DNA from: Bryobacterales bacterium
Lineage (GTDB): Bacteria > Acidobacteriota > Terriglobia > Bryobacterales > Bryobacteraceae
DNA length: 5,457 nt
Direction of reading: 5' to 3'
Assembly (NCBI GenBank): GCA_025456495.1
Contig: JALOKO010000301.1
Span: forward strand, 1-5,457
A model generated the notes under the pieces. That model made no database searches. It saw only the letters and a program-made list of their open reading frames with translations, and was not told the origin of the DNA. Position numbers and translations under genes: made by a program. Positions 1 to 5,457 of the stretch are shown one piece after another (positions within the stretch are counted from its first letter, which is position 1; each line of letters opens with the position of its first letter).

Positions 1-324
1 CAAGGCATACAGAAGCGCCAGCGTCGCAGCGGAGGACATCTGCACCACCTGGGAGCCGATGAGCACCTTACGACGGTCGCTGCGGTCGGCCACCACGCCG
101 CCCAGAATCGTAAACAGGAAGATGGGGATTTCCCCAAGAAACGCATCCAACCCCAACAGAAACGGATCGTTGGAGAGCTGATACACCAGCCAGCTCTGGG
201 CGATCTTCTGCATCCAGGTGCCGACGCTGGAGGCGCAGGCGCCACCCCATAGCAGCGCGAAGTTCCGATATCGGAACGCACGAAAGGTTTCGGTGAAGAG
301 ATGCTTTCCCGGGCTATCCGGCAT
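1..324 (-). CDS. MFS transporter, MFS_3 / EntS-like exporter (N-terminal part, runs off the left edge)
   Basis: This is the first 108 codons of an inner-membrane major facilitator superfamily protein; such proteins use the proton gradient to move small molecules, usually outward in this branch. The translation begins MPDSPGKHLFTETFRAFRYR. The run FRAFRYRNFALLW, then GTWMQKIAQSWLVYQLS, is typical of the MFS_3 (enterobactin-exporter-like) family. A hydrophobic segment lies at about residues 22-36, another at about 55-79, and a third starts at about 93. Between the second and third is MFS motif A, GGVVADRSDRRKVL (residues 75-88), with Asp80, Arg81, Arg84 and Arg85 present. The ATG at 324-322 was chosen because family homology starts a few residues later and an AGGTGG-like ribosome site lies just upstream. 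The frame is open further upstream, but that stretch is repeat and not family-like. Substrate cannot be told; two thirds or more of the protein lies outside the window. Confidence 0.9.
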   Translation of the reverse strand, partial: MPDSPGKHLFTETFRAFRYRNFALLWGGACASSVGTWMQKIAQSWLVYQLSNDPFLLGLDAFLGEIPIFLFTILGGVVADRSDRRKVLIGSQVVQMSSAATLALLYAL

Positions 325-408
325 AGCCCACCTGACGACGGCAAGCGCCACCTGCTGGCCCGGCTGCCCACGGGTCACACGAAGTACGCATGGAACAGAG
401 TACCGGAG

Positions 409-497
409 CCAACCCGTAACGCACGGGGGCCAACCCGTAACGCACGGGGGCCAACCCGTAACGCAACAGGCGCGAAAGGAAATGCCAGGGGGCCAAC
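409..497. repeat. 21-bp tandem repeat, about 4.2 copies, decaying, with a hairpin in each good copy
   Basis: The unit on the plus strand is ccaacccgtaacgcac followed by five g. Copies 1 (409-429) and 2 (430-450) are identical. Copy 3 (451-471) matches at about 17 of 21 positions. A degenerate copy 4 (472-492) matches at about 12 of 21 and keeps the g5 run exactly in phase. A last ccaac (493-497) is also in phase. Within the unit, cccgt and acggg can pair across the loop aacgc (413-417 with 423-427, and again 21 bases on). It lies between the stop of the VOC gene and the start of the MFS gene, both on the minus strand, so it would be in the leader or promoter region of the MFS gene. It has no T-tract and does not look like a standard terminator. 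Function is unknown. Confidence 0.85.
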
Positions 498-516
498 AGA
501 GGGCGCCACATGAGTG

Positions 517-891
517 CTAGATGGCTTCCGCTCGTTGAATGATGTGTACGTAATTCCCGTCGCCATCCTCAAAGAACGCCAGGCGATTGCCTTCGTCACT
601 GGTGCGCGGTTCCCCCACCCACTTCACTCCCTTACCTTGCAGGACCTCCAGCGCCGCGTCGAAATCATCTACGGCGATCGCCAGATGCCGGATTCCCGGG
701 GTCTGCAGCGCCTGTGCGGGCGCCTCGCCGGCCGAAGGGATGAACTCCAACATGCTGCCATCCGGCGCCTTGGCGAACACGAATGGACCGTAACGGTAGT
801 TGATGCGGAAACCCAGAGTATCGACGTACCACTGCGCAAGGCGCTCAGGGTTGGGGGTCGCAATGGCAGTATGTTCAATTCCCTTAAACAC
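517..891 (-). CDS. VOC superfamily (glyoxalase/bleomycin-resistance fold) protein
   Basis: A 124-residue cytoplasmic protein with the two paired beta-alpha-beta-beta-beta modules of the vicinal oxygen chelate fold, the usual length for a one-domain member. Module 1 runs from GIEHTAIATPNPERLAQWYVD to GSMLEFIPS; module 2 runs from GIRHLAIAVDDFDAAL to DGDGNYVHIIQ. Metal-ligand positions by family pattern are His7, Glu49, His69 and residue 116. In glyoxalase I and many relatives the last is Glu (DGNxxE), but here it is His116 (DGNYVHI), so the metal site or reaction may differ. Substrate cannot be named: the fold covers glyoxalases, epimerases, dioxygenases and resistance proteins. The start is a GTG at 891-889, supported by a ribosome site GAAGGA eight bases upstream and by the absence of an ATG that fits the fold. 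The stop is TAG. It is preceded on the same strand by a small exported protein gene 125 bp away and followed by the MFS gene 192 bp away. Confidence 0.92.
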   Translation of the reverse strand: MFKGIEHTAIATPNPERLAQWYVDTLGFRINYRYGPFVFAKAPDGSMLEFIPSAGEAPAQALQTPGIRHLAIAVDDFDAALEVLQGKGVKWVGEPRTSDEGNRLAFFEDGDGNYVHIIQRAEAI

Positions 892-899
892 GGTGTGAT

Positions 900-905
900 T
901 CCTTC
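900..905 (-). promoter_or_regulatory. Ribosome binding site for the VOC gene (decides a GTG start)
   Basis: On the minus strand the bases read GAAGGA, eight bases before the GTG at 891-889. This is a good Shine-Dalgarno match at normal spacing. It supports the GTG start, which is also where VOC-fold homology begins. Confidence 0.65.
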
Positions 906-931
906 AATGGATGACGCTTGGGCGGGTTCCC

Positions 932-1001
932 ACGGATGCTCTGCGCCACGCTTTCTACGGATGCTGCGCGGCAAGGCTCGGCTGCAGTTGAGAACATCCG
1001 T
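932..1001. repeat. Short direct and inverted repeats in the 125-bp gap between the VOC and small exported protein genes
   Basis: The 9-mer acggatgct occurs at 932-940 and again at 957-965, a period of 25 bases, each followed closely by gcgc. An inverted partner catccgt lies at 995-1001 and could pair with acggatg at 957-963 across a 31-base loop. The gap is downstream of the small exported protein gene and upstream of the VOC gene (both minus strand), so it could act in 3' end formation or in VOC expression. The repeats are short enough to be chance. Confidence 0.3.
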
Positions 1002-1016
1002 TCGCTGCGGTGAGCC

Positions 1017-1508
1017 CTAGTAAACCTGGAAACAGAATACCGTGTTTGCCCCTTGTGGCGACAGGCAGTACTCGCCGGGGTCCAGATACTGGTTGCTCTC
1101 AATCATCATCGTCCCGTCTTTGCGCGGGTGGAACAGCAGAGGAATCGAGCGGGGATCGTCTTTGCGGGGTTTGCTGCTGAACGACAAGCTGCGCACCCCC
1201 TTTTCCACCTTCATGGCGTAAAGGGAAAGCGACTCGGGCTTCATTTCGCCGGGAAGCAGCAGGAAGGCCGGTTCGGCCAACGGGGTCCGGGCGGAGGAGG
1301 ATGCCCCTTGCACGGTATAGGTGGTGCGATTCTTCACCTCAGCCTGGCTGGCCTCGGCCTGCTCAGTCTCCACCAAGCGGTTGCCCAGCACCAGGTAGGG
1401 CAGGTCCTTCTTGGCGGGCTTTGCCCCGGAATAGGGCATTTCCGCCCAAAGCGCACAGGACGCCAGCAGCGCAGCCGACAAAAGAGCGAGTCTCGCAAAC
1501 AGCATCAT
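1017..1508 (-). CDS. Small exported protein of unknown function, probable lipoprotein
   Basis: A 163-residue protein. It starts MMLFARLALLSAALLASC, a short basic n-region and hydrophobic core ending in L15-A-S-C18, a good lipobox. Cleavage before Cys18 would give a lipid-anchored protein; a signal peptidase I site after Ala22 is a weaker alternative. The mature part begins with a polar, Lys/Pro-rich stretch and continues as a probable small beta domain: DLPYLVLGNRLVETE, then TYTVQGASSSARTPLAEPAF, then LYAMKVEKGVRSLSF, and finally YLDPGEYCLSPQG...TVFCFQV. Cys148 and Cys159 near the end could form a disulfide. I recall similar small exported proteins with LPYL...LVETE and ARTPLAEP motifs from Solibacter-type Acidobacteriota, but cannot name a function. 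The start has two adjacent ATG codons (1508-1503) behind a strong GGAGAAGGA ribosome site; the stop is TAG. It is divergent from the M16 peptidase gene across a 253-bp gap. Confidence 0.8.
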   Translation of the reverse strand: MMLFARLALLSAALLASCALWAEMPYSGAKPAKKDLPYLVLGNRLVETEQAEASQAEVKNRTTYTVQGASSSARTPLAEPAFLLLPGEMKPESLSLYAMKVEKGVRSLSFSSKPRKDDPRSIPLLFHPRKDGTMMIESNQYLDPGEYCLSPQGANTVFCFQVY

Positions 1509-1761
1509 GGATCCTTCTCCCAGTTTCTATCCGTTTGGACGCCTCACAAACCGTTGAGGATACGACAGATTCCACTTTCCGCAGCAATGTGGGCCACCTG
1601 TGTCAGGCTTCCCGCCAGGGGATTACCCACGAAATCTGCTATCCCAGGGCTTCCGCGTATCCCTGAACGATTGAAATCCGTCAGTAATATGGAACAATCA
1701 AACGAACGTCGGGTGTCGACTTCACAAGCACTATCCTCTCCCCTCACAAGGACTCCGCGCA
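1509..1761. promoter_or_regulatory. Divergent intergenic region expected to hold promoters for both flanking genes
   Basis: This 253-bp gap has no credible gene. It lies between the divergent starts of the small exported protein (minus) and the M16 peptidase (plus), so both promoters should be here. For the plus strand the best match I see is ttgaaa at 1671-1676, then a 16-base spacer, then aacaat at 1693-1698 (4 of 6 to the -10 consensus). The peptidase ribosome site is aagga at 1748-1752, nine bases before its ATG. For the minus strand only weak boxes are visible. Small inverted repeats are present (cctca/tgagg around 1541-1558, caggg/cccta-like pairing as caggg 1646-1650 with ccctg 1661-1665), but none is a convincing operator. 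Promoter boxes are tentative. Confidence 0.4.
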
Positions 1762-4617
1762 ATGTCACGAATTCACCGTCTCTCTCTCTGTTTCGTCCTT
1801 CTTCTGTGCTGCGCGCTCACGCTTGCGCCCCCAACCGCGCTTGCCCAAGCCAAGGCCTGGGCGCTGGACGCCACGCTACCCCTGGACCCCGCCATTCGTA
1901 CCGGGAAGTTGGACAACGGGCTACGCTACTTCATTCGTCGCAACACGGAACCGAACCAGCGCGCGGAGCTTCGCTTGGCCGTCAATGCCGGGTCCACCCT
2001 GGAGGACGACGACCAGAAGGGCTTGGCCCACTTCCTTGAGCACATGATGTTCAACGGCACCAAACGCTTCGAGAAACAGCAGTTGGTGGACTTCCTGGAG
2101 AGCACCGGCCTGCGCTTCGGGCCTGACCTGAACGCCTACACGTCGTTTGAAGAGACGGTCTACATCCTGCGAGTGCCCACGGACAAGCCCGAGATCTTCG
2201 GCCGCGCCTTCGATGTGCTGGAGGACTGGGCGGGCGCGGTGCTGTTTGAGGAAGAGGAGATCAACAAGGAGCGGGGAGTCGTCATCGAGGAATGGCGCTT
2301 GGGCCAAGGCGCGCAGGGACGTTTGCGCGACAAGTTGATTCCCGCCATTTTCGCGGGCTCCCGGTACAAAGACCGCCTGCCCATCGGGGACCCCGACATT
2401 ATCCGCAGCGCGCCCCGCGAAGCCTTCACGAGGTTCTACACCCAATGGTATCGCCCGAACCTGATGGCCGTAGTCGCGGTTGGCGATTTTGACGTGGATG
2501 CCGTGGAACAGATGATTCGGGAGCGCTTCGGTCGCCTGACGAATCCCGAAAACCCGCGCGAGCGAGCCAAGTTCACCCTCCCCGCGCACAAGGACACCAT
2601 TTATACGGTGGTCACTGACCCTGAGCTTCCCGTCACCCGGGTGCAGGTTTACTTCAAGAAGGACGGCGAGGAAACCTTTGAGAATGTGGGCGACTATCGC
2701 CGAAGCCTGGTGCGCGGCCTGTTTGAATCGGCCCTCAACTCCCGACTGGCCGAGATCACCCGTCAGCCGGATGCCCCGTTCCTGGGCGCGGGCGTGTCCA
2801 GTTCCAGCCTTGTCCGCGCCGGGCAGACCTACGCCGCACAAGCCGTCGCCAAGGAAGGGAAGGTTCTGGAAAGCCTGGAGGCCCTGTTCACTGAGGTGGC
2901 GCGTGTGCGCGTCCATGGCTTTACGGCGACGGAGATCGAACGCATGAAGGCGGACTCCCTGCGTAGCTACGAGCAGATGTTCCAGGAGCGCAACAACAGC
3001 AACTCCGCCGGCTTTGCCGATGAGTATGTCCGCCACTTCCTGGAGGGCGAACCCGCCCCCGGCATCGATGTGGAGTATCAGTTGGCCAGGCAACTGGTGC
3101 CCGGCATCACCGTTCAGGAACTCAACAAGCTGGCCGAGGAACTCATCACCAAAGAGAACCGCGTGGTGGTGGTGGCGATGCCGGAAAAGGAAGGGCTGGT
3201 CCCGCCCAGCCAGGCAGCGTTAGCCAAGGTGCTGGAGAAGGTGGAGGCCACTGACCTGAAGCCGTACAGCGACACCGTGGTGGACGAGCCCCTCGTCAGC
3301 CAGGACCTGGCCCCTGTTCCCGTCCGCCAGCGTAAGCGCAATGAGGCCCTGGGCGTCACCGAGGTCGTCCTGGCCAATGGCGTGAAGGTGTTGATGAAGT
3401 CCACCGATTTCAAGCAGGAGGAAGTGCTGTTTACCGCCTTCAGTGAGGGCGGCAGCTCACTGCTCCCCGATAGCAAGTACTTCGATTCCATGGCCGCCGA
3501 CGCCTTGGTGGCGTTGAGCGGTGTAGGCAAGTTCGACGCCGTGGCGTTGCGAAAGAAACTTGCGGGCAAGTCCGTGCAGGTGCGGACATCGATTAACGAA
3601 TTGGGCGAGGGGCTCTCAGGGTCCGCTGCCACCGGCGACCTGGAGACCCTGATGGAGCTGGTGTACCTCTGCTTCACCGCCCCGCGTGCCGACGCCAATG
3701 CGTTGGACGTGTTCAAACAGCAGAATATCGCCAGCCTGCAGAATCTGCTGTCTACCCCCCAGGGCGTCTTCCAGAAGACCTTGATGGAGACGATGTATGG
3801 CGACAACGTACGGCGTAGAATTCCCACGGTGTTTGAGGTGCGGAGTACAAACCTGGAAAGCGCCGCGGAGATCTATCGACAACGCTTCGCTGACGCCAAT
3901 GACTTCACCTTCGTCTTCGTGGGTAGCTTCCAGGAAGACGATTTGATTGCTCTCTGCCAGCGCTACCTGGGCAATCTGCCGGTCAAGGAGGACGAGGAGA
4001 GCTTCCGGAACCTGGAGCCGGAGTTGCCCAAGGGCGTCGCCAAGGCGGTTGCCCGCAAGGGCGTGGATCCACAAAGCCGGGTGTCGCTCACCTTCCATGG
4101 TCCCTTCGAGTACACGCGTCGGAATCGCTTCGTCATTCGCATGATGACCTCCGTGCTGGGCATCAAGCTGCGGGAGGAACTTCGTGAAGATCGCGGCGGC
4201 GTGTACGGCGTTGGAGCGTCCGCCAGCCCCAGTGCGAAGCCCGTTCCCCGCTACACGCTCAACATCGGTTTCGGATGCGACCCGCAGCGCGTGGAAGAGC
4301 TCAAGGCCGCCGTGATGGAGCAGTTGAACTGGTTGAAGAACGCGGAGGATATGGAAAGCTATCTGGTGAAGGTGCGCGAACAGGAGCGGCGCAGCTTCGA
4401 AACCAGCCTACGCCAGAACCGCTTTTGGCTATCCACCATCCAGTTCTACTATGAGTATCCGGATGAAGACCCCAGCGAGTTGCTGAAGCTACCGGAGACG
4501 GTTGACTCCATCAACGCGGACGAAATTCGCGCCGCCGCCCGGCAGTACCTGAACGCCGATCGCTACATCGACGTGACCCTCTACCCGGAGAACTTCGAGG
4601 TCCCGTCGAAGCAATAG
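1762..4617 (+). CDS. M16 family zinc metallopeptidase, PqqL-type two-half protein, periplasmic
   Basis: A 951-residue peptidase with an N-terminal signal peptide (hydrophobic 7-22, probable cleavage after ALA at residue 28), so it should act in the periplasm on peptides or small proteins. Length matches PqqL-like M16B enzymes, in which both halves of the clamshell lie on one chain. The inverted zinc motif HFLEH is at 90-94, in the family context KGLAHFLEHMMFNGTKRF. The segment DLNAYTSFEETVY is at 122-134. The third ligand lies in KERGVVIEEWR (169-179), most likely Glu177, with Glu170 also conserved. The first M16_C-like domain follows (about 205-395, with FYTQWYRPNLMAVVAVGDFD). The second half starts near 525 and lacks HxxEH, as expected. 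It ends with a second M16_C-like domain holding the substrate-binding Arg/Tyr region REDRGGVYGVG (808-818). No key residue is missing. ATG at 1762 has AAGGA nine bases upstream. The name pqqL is not used because the family is broad and a PQQ-pathway role is not shown. Confidence 0.96.
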   Translation: MSRIHRLSLCFVLLLCCALTLAPPTALAQAKAWALDATLPLDPAIRTGKLDNGLRYFIRRNTEPNQRAELRLAVNAGSTLEDDDQKGLAHFLEHMMFNGTKRFEKQQLVDFLESTGLRFGPDLNAYTSFEETVYILRVPTDKPEIFGRAFDVLEDWAGAVLFEEEEINKERGVVIEEWRLGQGAQGRLRDKLIPAIFAGSRYKDRLPIGDPDIIRSAPREAFTRFYTQWYRPNLMAVVAVGDFDVDAVEQMIRERFGRLTNPENPRERAKFTLPAHKDTIYTVVTDPELPVTRVQVYFKKDGEETFENVGDYRRSLVRGLFESALNSRLAEITRQPDAPFLGAGVSSSSLVRAGQTYAAQAVAKEGKVLESLEALFTEVARVRVHGFTATEIERMKADSLRSYEQMFQERNNSNSAGFADEYVRHFLEGEPAPGIDVEYQLARQLVPGITVQELNKLAEELITKENRVVVVAMPEKEGLVPPSQAALAKVLEKVEATDLKPYSDTVVDEPLVSQDLAPVPVRQRKRNEALGVTEVVLANGVKVLMKSTDFKQEEVLFTAFSEGGSSLLPDSKYFDSMAADALVALSGVGKFDAVALRKKLAGKSVQVRTSINELGEGLSGSAATGDLETLMELVYLCFTAPRADANALDVFKQQNIASLQNLLSTPQGVFQKTLMETMYGDNVRRRIPTVFEVRSTNLESAAEIYRQRFADANDFTFVFVGSFQEDDLIALCQRYLGNLPVKEDEESFRNLEPELPKGVAKAVARKGVDPQSRVSLTFHGPFEYTRRNRFVIRMMTSVLGIKLREELREDRGGVYGVGASASPSAKPVPRYTLNIGFGCDPQRVEELKAAVMEQLNWLKNAEDMESYLVKVREQERRSFETSLRQNRFWLSTIQFYYEYPDEDPSELLKLPETVDSINADEIRAAARQYLNADRYIDVTLYPENFEVPSKQ

Positions 4618-4636
4618 TCGGCCCGTATGGAGCTTC

Positions 4637-4671
4637 GCGGGCGAGGCGCGTTTCACCCACGGCTCGCCTGC
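4637..4671 (+). terminator. Inverted repeat after the M16 gene, possible weak terminator
   Basis: Nineteen bases after the peptidase stop, gcgggcgag (4637-4645) can pair with ctcgcctgc (4663-4671), a nine-base stem with one G-T wobble and a 17-base loop. No T-run follows, so it does not meet the usual intrinsic-terminator pattern. It may still slow polymerase or protect the 3' end of the message. Confidence 0.3.
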
Positions 4672-4700
4672 CTGATTCGCGCCCATGCCCGCGCTTCGCG

Positions 4701-4706
4701 TATCAT
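4701..4706 (+). promoter_or_regulatory. Possible -10 box for the PQQ dehydrogenase gene
   Basis: TATCAT at 4701-4706 matches the -10 consensus at five of six positions and sits 36 bases before the ATG at 4742. There is no good -35 box (ttcgcg at 4676-4681 is poor and 19 bases away). The downstream gene could equally be read from the peptidase promoter. Confidence 0.25.
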
Positions 4707-4741
4707 AGCGGCTATCTCACCTCGGGGATGGAAGCTGGCGC

Positions 4742-5407
4742 ATGAGACTTCGTTTCGTTGAGTGGGCGATTGCCGTATCGCTGGGCGTATCGATTGCCGC
4801 GGTTCTGACAAGCTGCGGGGCGCGTAAACCCGAACACGCCGATTGGCGCTATTACGGCGGTAACGAAACGAACTCCCGCTACTCCGCGCTGGACCAGATC
4901 CACCGGGGCAACGTCGCCAGCCTGGGGCTGGCCTGGACTTACGACACCGGCGACGCCTTCAAGGATTCCGAAATGCAGTGCAACCCCCTGGTGGTGGACG
5001 GGGTGCTGTATGGCTTGTCTCCCAAGATGCGCGTCTTCGCCCTGGACGCCAGCACGGGCAAAGAACTTTGGAGCTTTGATCACTATCAGGGCAAGTTCCG
5101 CCCCGGCAAGAAGCGTAGCCGCGGACTGCACTATTGGCAGGACGGCTCCAGCAAGCGCATCCTGATTGCGGTGGAGGAGTGGCTGTACGCGCTGGATGCT
5201 GCCAGCGGACAACCCATCCTCAGCTTTGGCCACCAGGGACGCATCAACCTCAAGGAGGGGCTGGGGCGTGATTTCGACACATTCACCATATCGGTTTCCA
5301 GCCCTGGCGTTATCTTCAAGGACAAGCTGATGGTGGGCAGCATCGTCAGCGAAGGGCTGCCGGCGTGTCCTGGCGATATCCGCGACTACGATGTCCGCTC
5401 CGGCTAG
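4742..5407 (+). CDS. PQQ-dependent (quinoprotein) dehydrogenase, lipoprotein, cut short by an in-frame TAG
   Basis: The N-terminal 221 residues of a quinoprotein beta-propeller dehydrogenase of the membrane glucose-dehydrogenase-like group, which oxidises sugars or alcohols outside the cytoplasm using bound PQQ. The signal sequence ends in the lipobox L22-T-S-C25, so the enzyme is probably lipid-anchored. Next come DWRYYGGNETNSRYSALDQI (34-53, the family entry motif), LAWTYDTGDAF (63-73), EMQCNPLVVDGVLYGLSP (77-94), the W-motif blade VFALDASTGKELWSFD (98-113), RSRGLHYW (125-132), a second blade LYALDAASGQP (148-158) and GSIVSEGLPACPGDIRDYDVRSG (199-221). Family members are about three times longer. 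The TAG at 5405-5407 falls exactly where Lys or Gln is usual (T/S-G-K/Q), and the frame continues with family sequence. ATG at 4742 is preceded by a weak tggaag site. It follows the M16 gene by 124 bp on the same strand. Family assignment is sure; substrate and gene integrity are not. Confidence 0.92.
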   Translation: MRLRFVEWAIAVSLGVSIAAVLTSCGARKPEHADWRYYGGNETNSRYSALDQIHRGNVASLGLAWTYDTGDAFKDSEMQCNPLVVDGVLYGLSPKMRVFALDASTGKELWSFDHYQGKFRPGKKRSRGLHYWQDGSSKRILIAVEEWLYALDAASGQPILSFGHQGRINLKEGLGRDFDTFTISVSSPGVIFKDKLMVGSIVSEGLPACPGDIRDYDVRSG

Positions 5408-5457
5408 CAGAAGTGGCAGTTCCACACCATCCCGCATCCGGGAGAGTTTTGCTATGA
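5405..5457 (+). other. In-frame TAG and continued dehydrogenase reading frame to the right edge
   Basis: After the TAG at 5405-5407 the same frame reads QKWQFHTIPHPGEFCY and then the first two bases of a Glu or Asp codon at the window end. From memory of the family, DVRTGK-x-W-x-FHTIPHPGEFGY is the expected continuation, so the coding match is unbroken across the stop. One base change (AAG or CAG to TAG) is enough to explain it. GEFCY also differs from the usual GEFGY. No frameshift is involved. Confidence 0.88.

Noticed and set aside
413..427. The repeat hairpins as a CRISPR-like array or intrinsic terminator.
   Set aside because: The units abut without unique spacers, so it is not CRISPR. 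The stems are only 5 bp and no T-run follows, so a terminator is not supported.
325..516. The minus-strand frame of the VOC gene stays open after its TAG for 64 codons and runs straight into the MFS start, which could suggest a read-through fusion.
   Set aside because: The intervening translation is Cys/Trp/Pro-rich and dominated by the 21-bp repeat (CVTGWPP units), with no family-like sequence. Long open frames are common in GC-rich DNA, and a VOC-MFS fusion is not a form I know.
514..1020. A 168-codon plus-strand open frame overlapping the VOC gene and the adjoining gap.
   Set aside because: It is antisense to a clear VOC protein, has an Arg-rich composition without recognisable motifs, and has no supporting ribosome site.
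1053..2039. A 328-codon plus-strand open frame that spans the small exported protein gene, the intergenic gap and the start of the M16 gene.
   Set aside because: It overlaps two better-supported genes in other frames, has no signal or domain, and is only an absence of stops.
1921..3093. A 390-codon minus-strand open frame inside the M16 gene.
   Set aside because: It is the antisense shadow of a well-conserved peptidase; codon bias in GC-rich DNA keeps this frame free of stops. Its translation shows no known motif.
4742..5407. Genome-wide reassignment of TAG to an amino acid as the reason for the interrupted dehydrogenase.
   Set aside because: The three complete genes in the window end in TAG at the expected protein ends. 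Reading through them gives non-family sequence, for example 47 codons running into the dehydrogenase start after the M16 stop.
4712..5437. A 241-codon minus-strand open frame opposite the PQQ dehydrogenase.
   Set aside because: The plus-strand frame carries the conserved quinoprotein motifs throughout, including past the TAG, so the minus frame is a shadow.

Overview
The window is GC-rich, densely coded bacterial DNA with five protein genes. Lineage can only be inferred. A small secreted or lipoprotein-like protein, a PqqL-type M16 peptidase and a lipoprotein quinoprotein dehydrogenase together would fit an Acidobacteriota genome of the Solibacter/Bryobacter type. That is an impression from remembered family distributions, not a proof.

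Layout. On the minus strand, read from about 1508 down to 1, lie three genes: a 163-aa exported protein of unknown function (1017-1508), a 124-aa VOC/glyoxalase-fold protein (517-891), and the first 108 codons of an MFS_3-type exporter (1-324) that runs off the left edge. The gaps between them are 125 and 192 bp, so a tight operon is not evident. The 192-bp gap holds a decaying 21-bp tandem repeat whose units each contain a small hairpin. A 253-bp gap (1509-1761) separates these genes from the divergent plus-strand genes. Those are a full-length, two-half M16 zinc peptidase with a signal peptide (1762-4617) and, after 124 bp, a PQQ-dependent dehydrogenase lipoprotein (from 4742) that runs to the right edge.

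The most noteworthy feature is in the dehydrogenase. An in-frame TAG at 5405-5407 interrupts it after residue 221, yet the same frame continues with recognisable family sequence (QKWQFHTIPHPGEF...) up to the last base. It is either a nonsense mutation, a sequence error near the window end, or, less likely, a read-through codon. TAG is also the normal stop of all three complete genes here, which argues against general reassignment of TAG.

The genes do not form an obvious pathway. Three products are predicted to leave the cytoplasm (M16 peptidase in the periplasm, dehydrogenase and small protein as lipoproteins or exported proteins) and one is an inner-membrane exporter. This looks like ordinary cell-envelope and metabolic gene content. 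I see no mobile element, CRISPR array, tRNA or rRNA, and no convincing undescribed multi-gene system.
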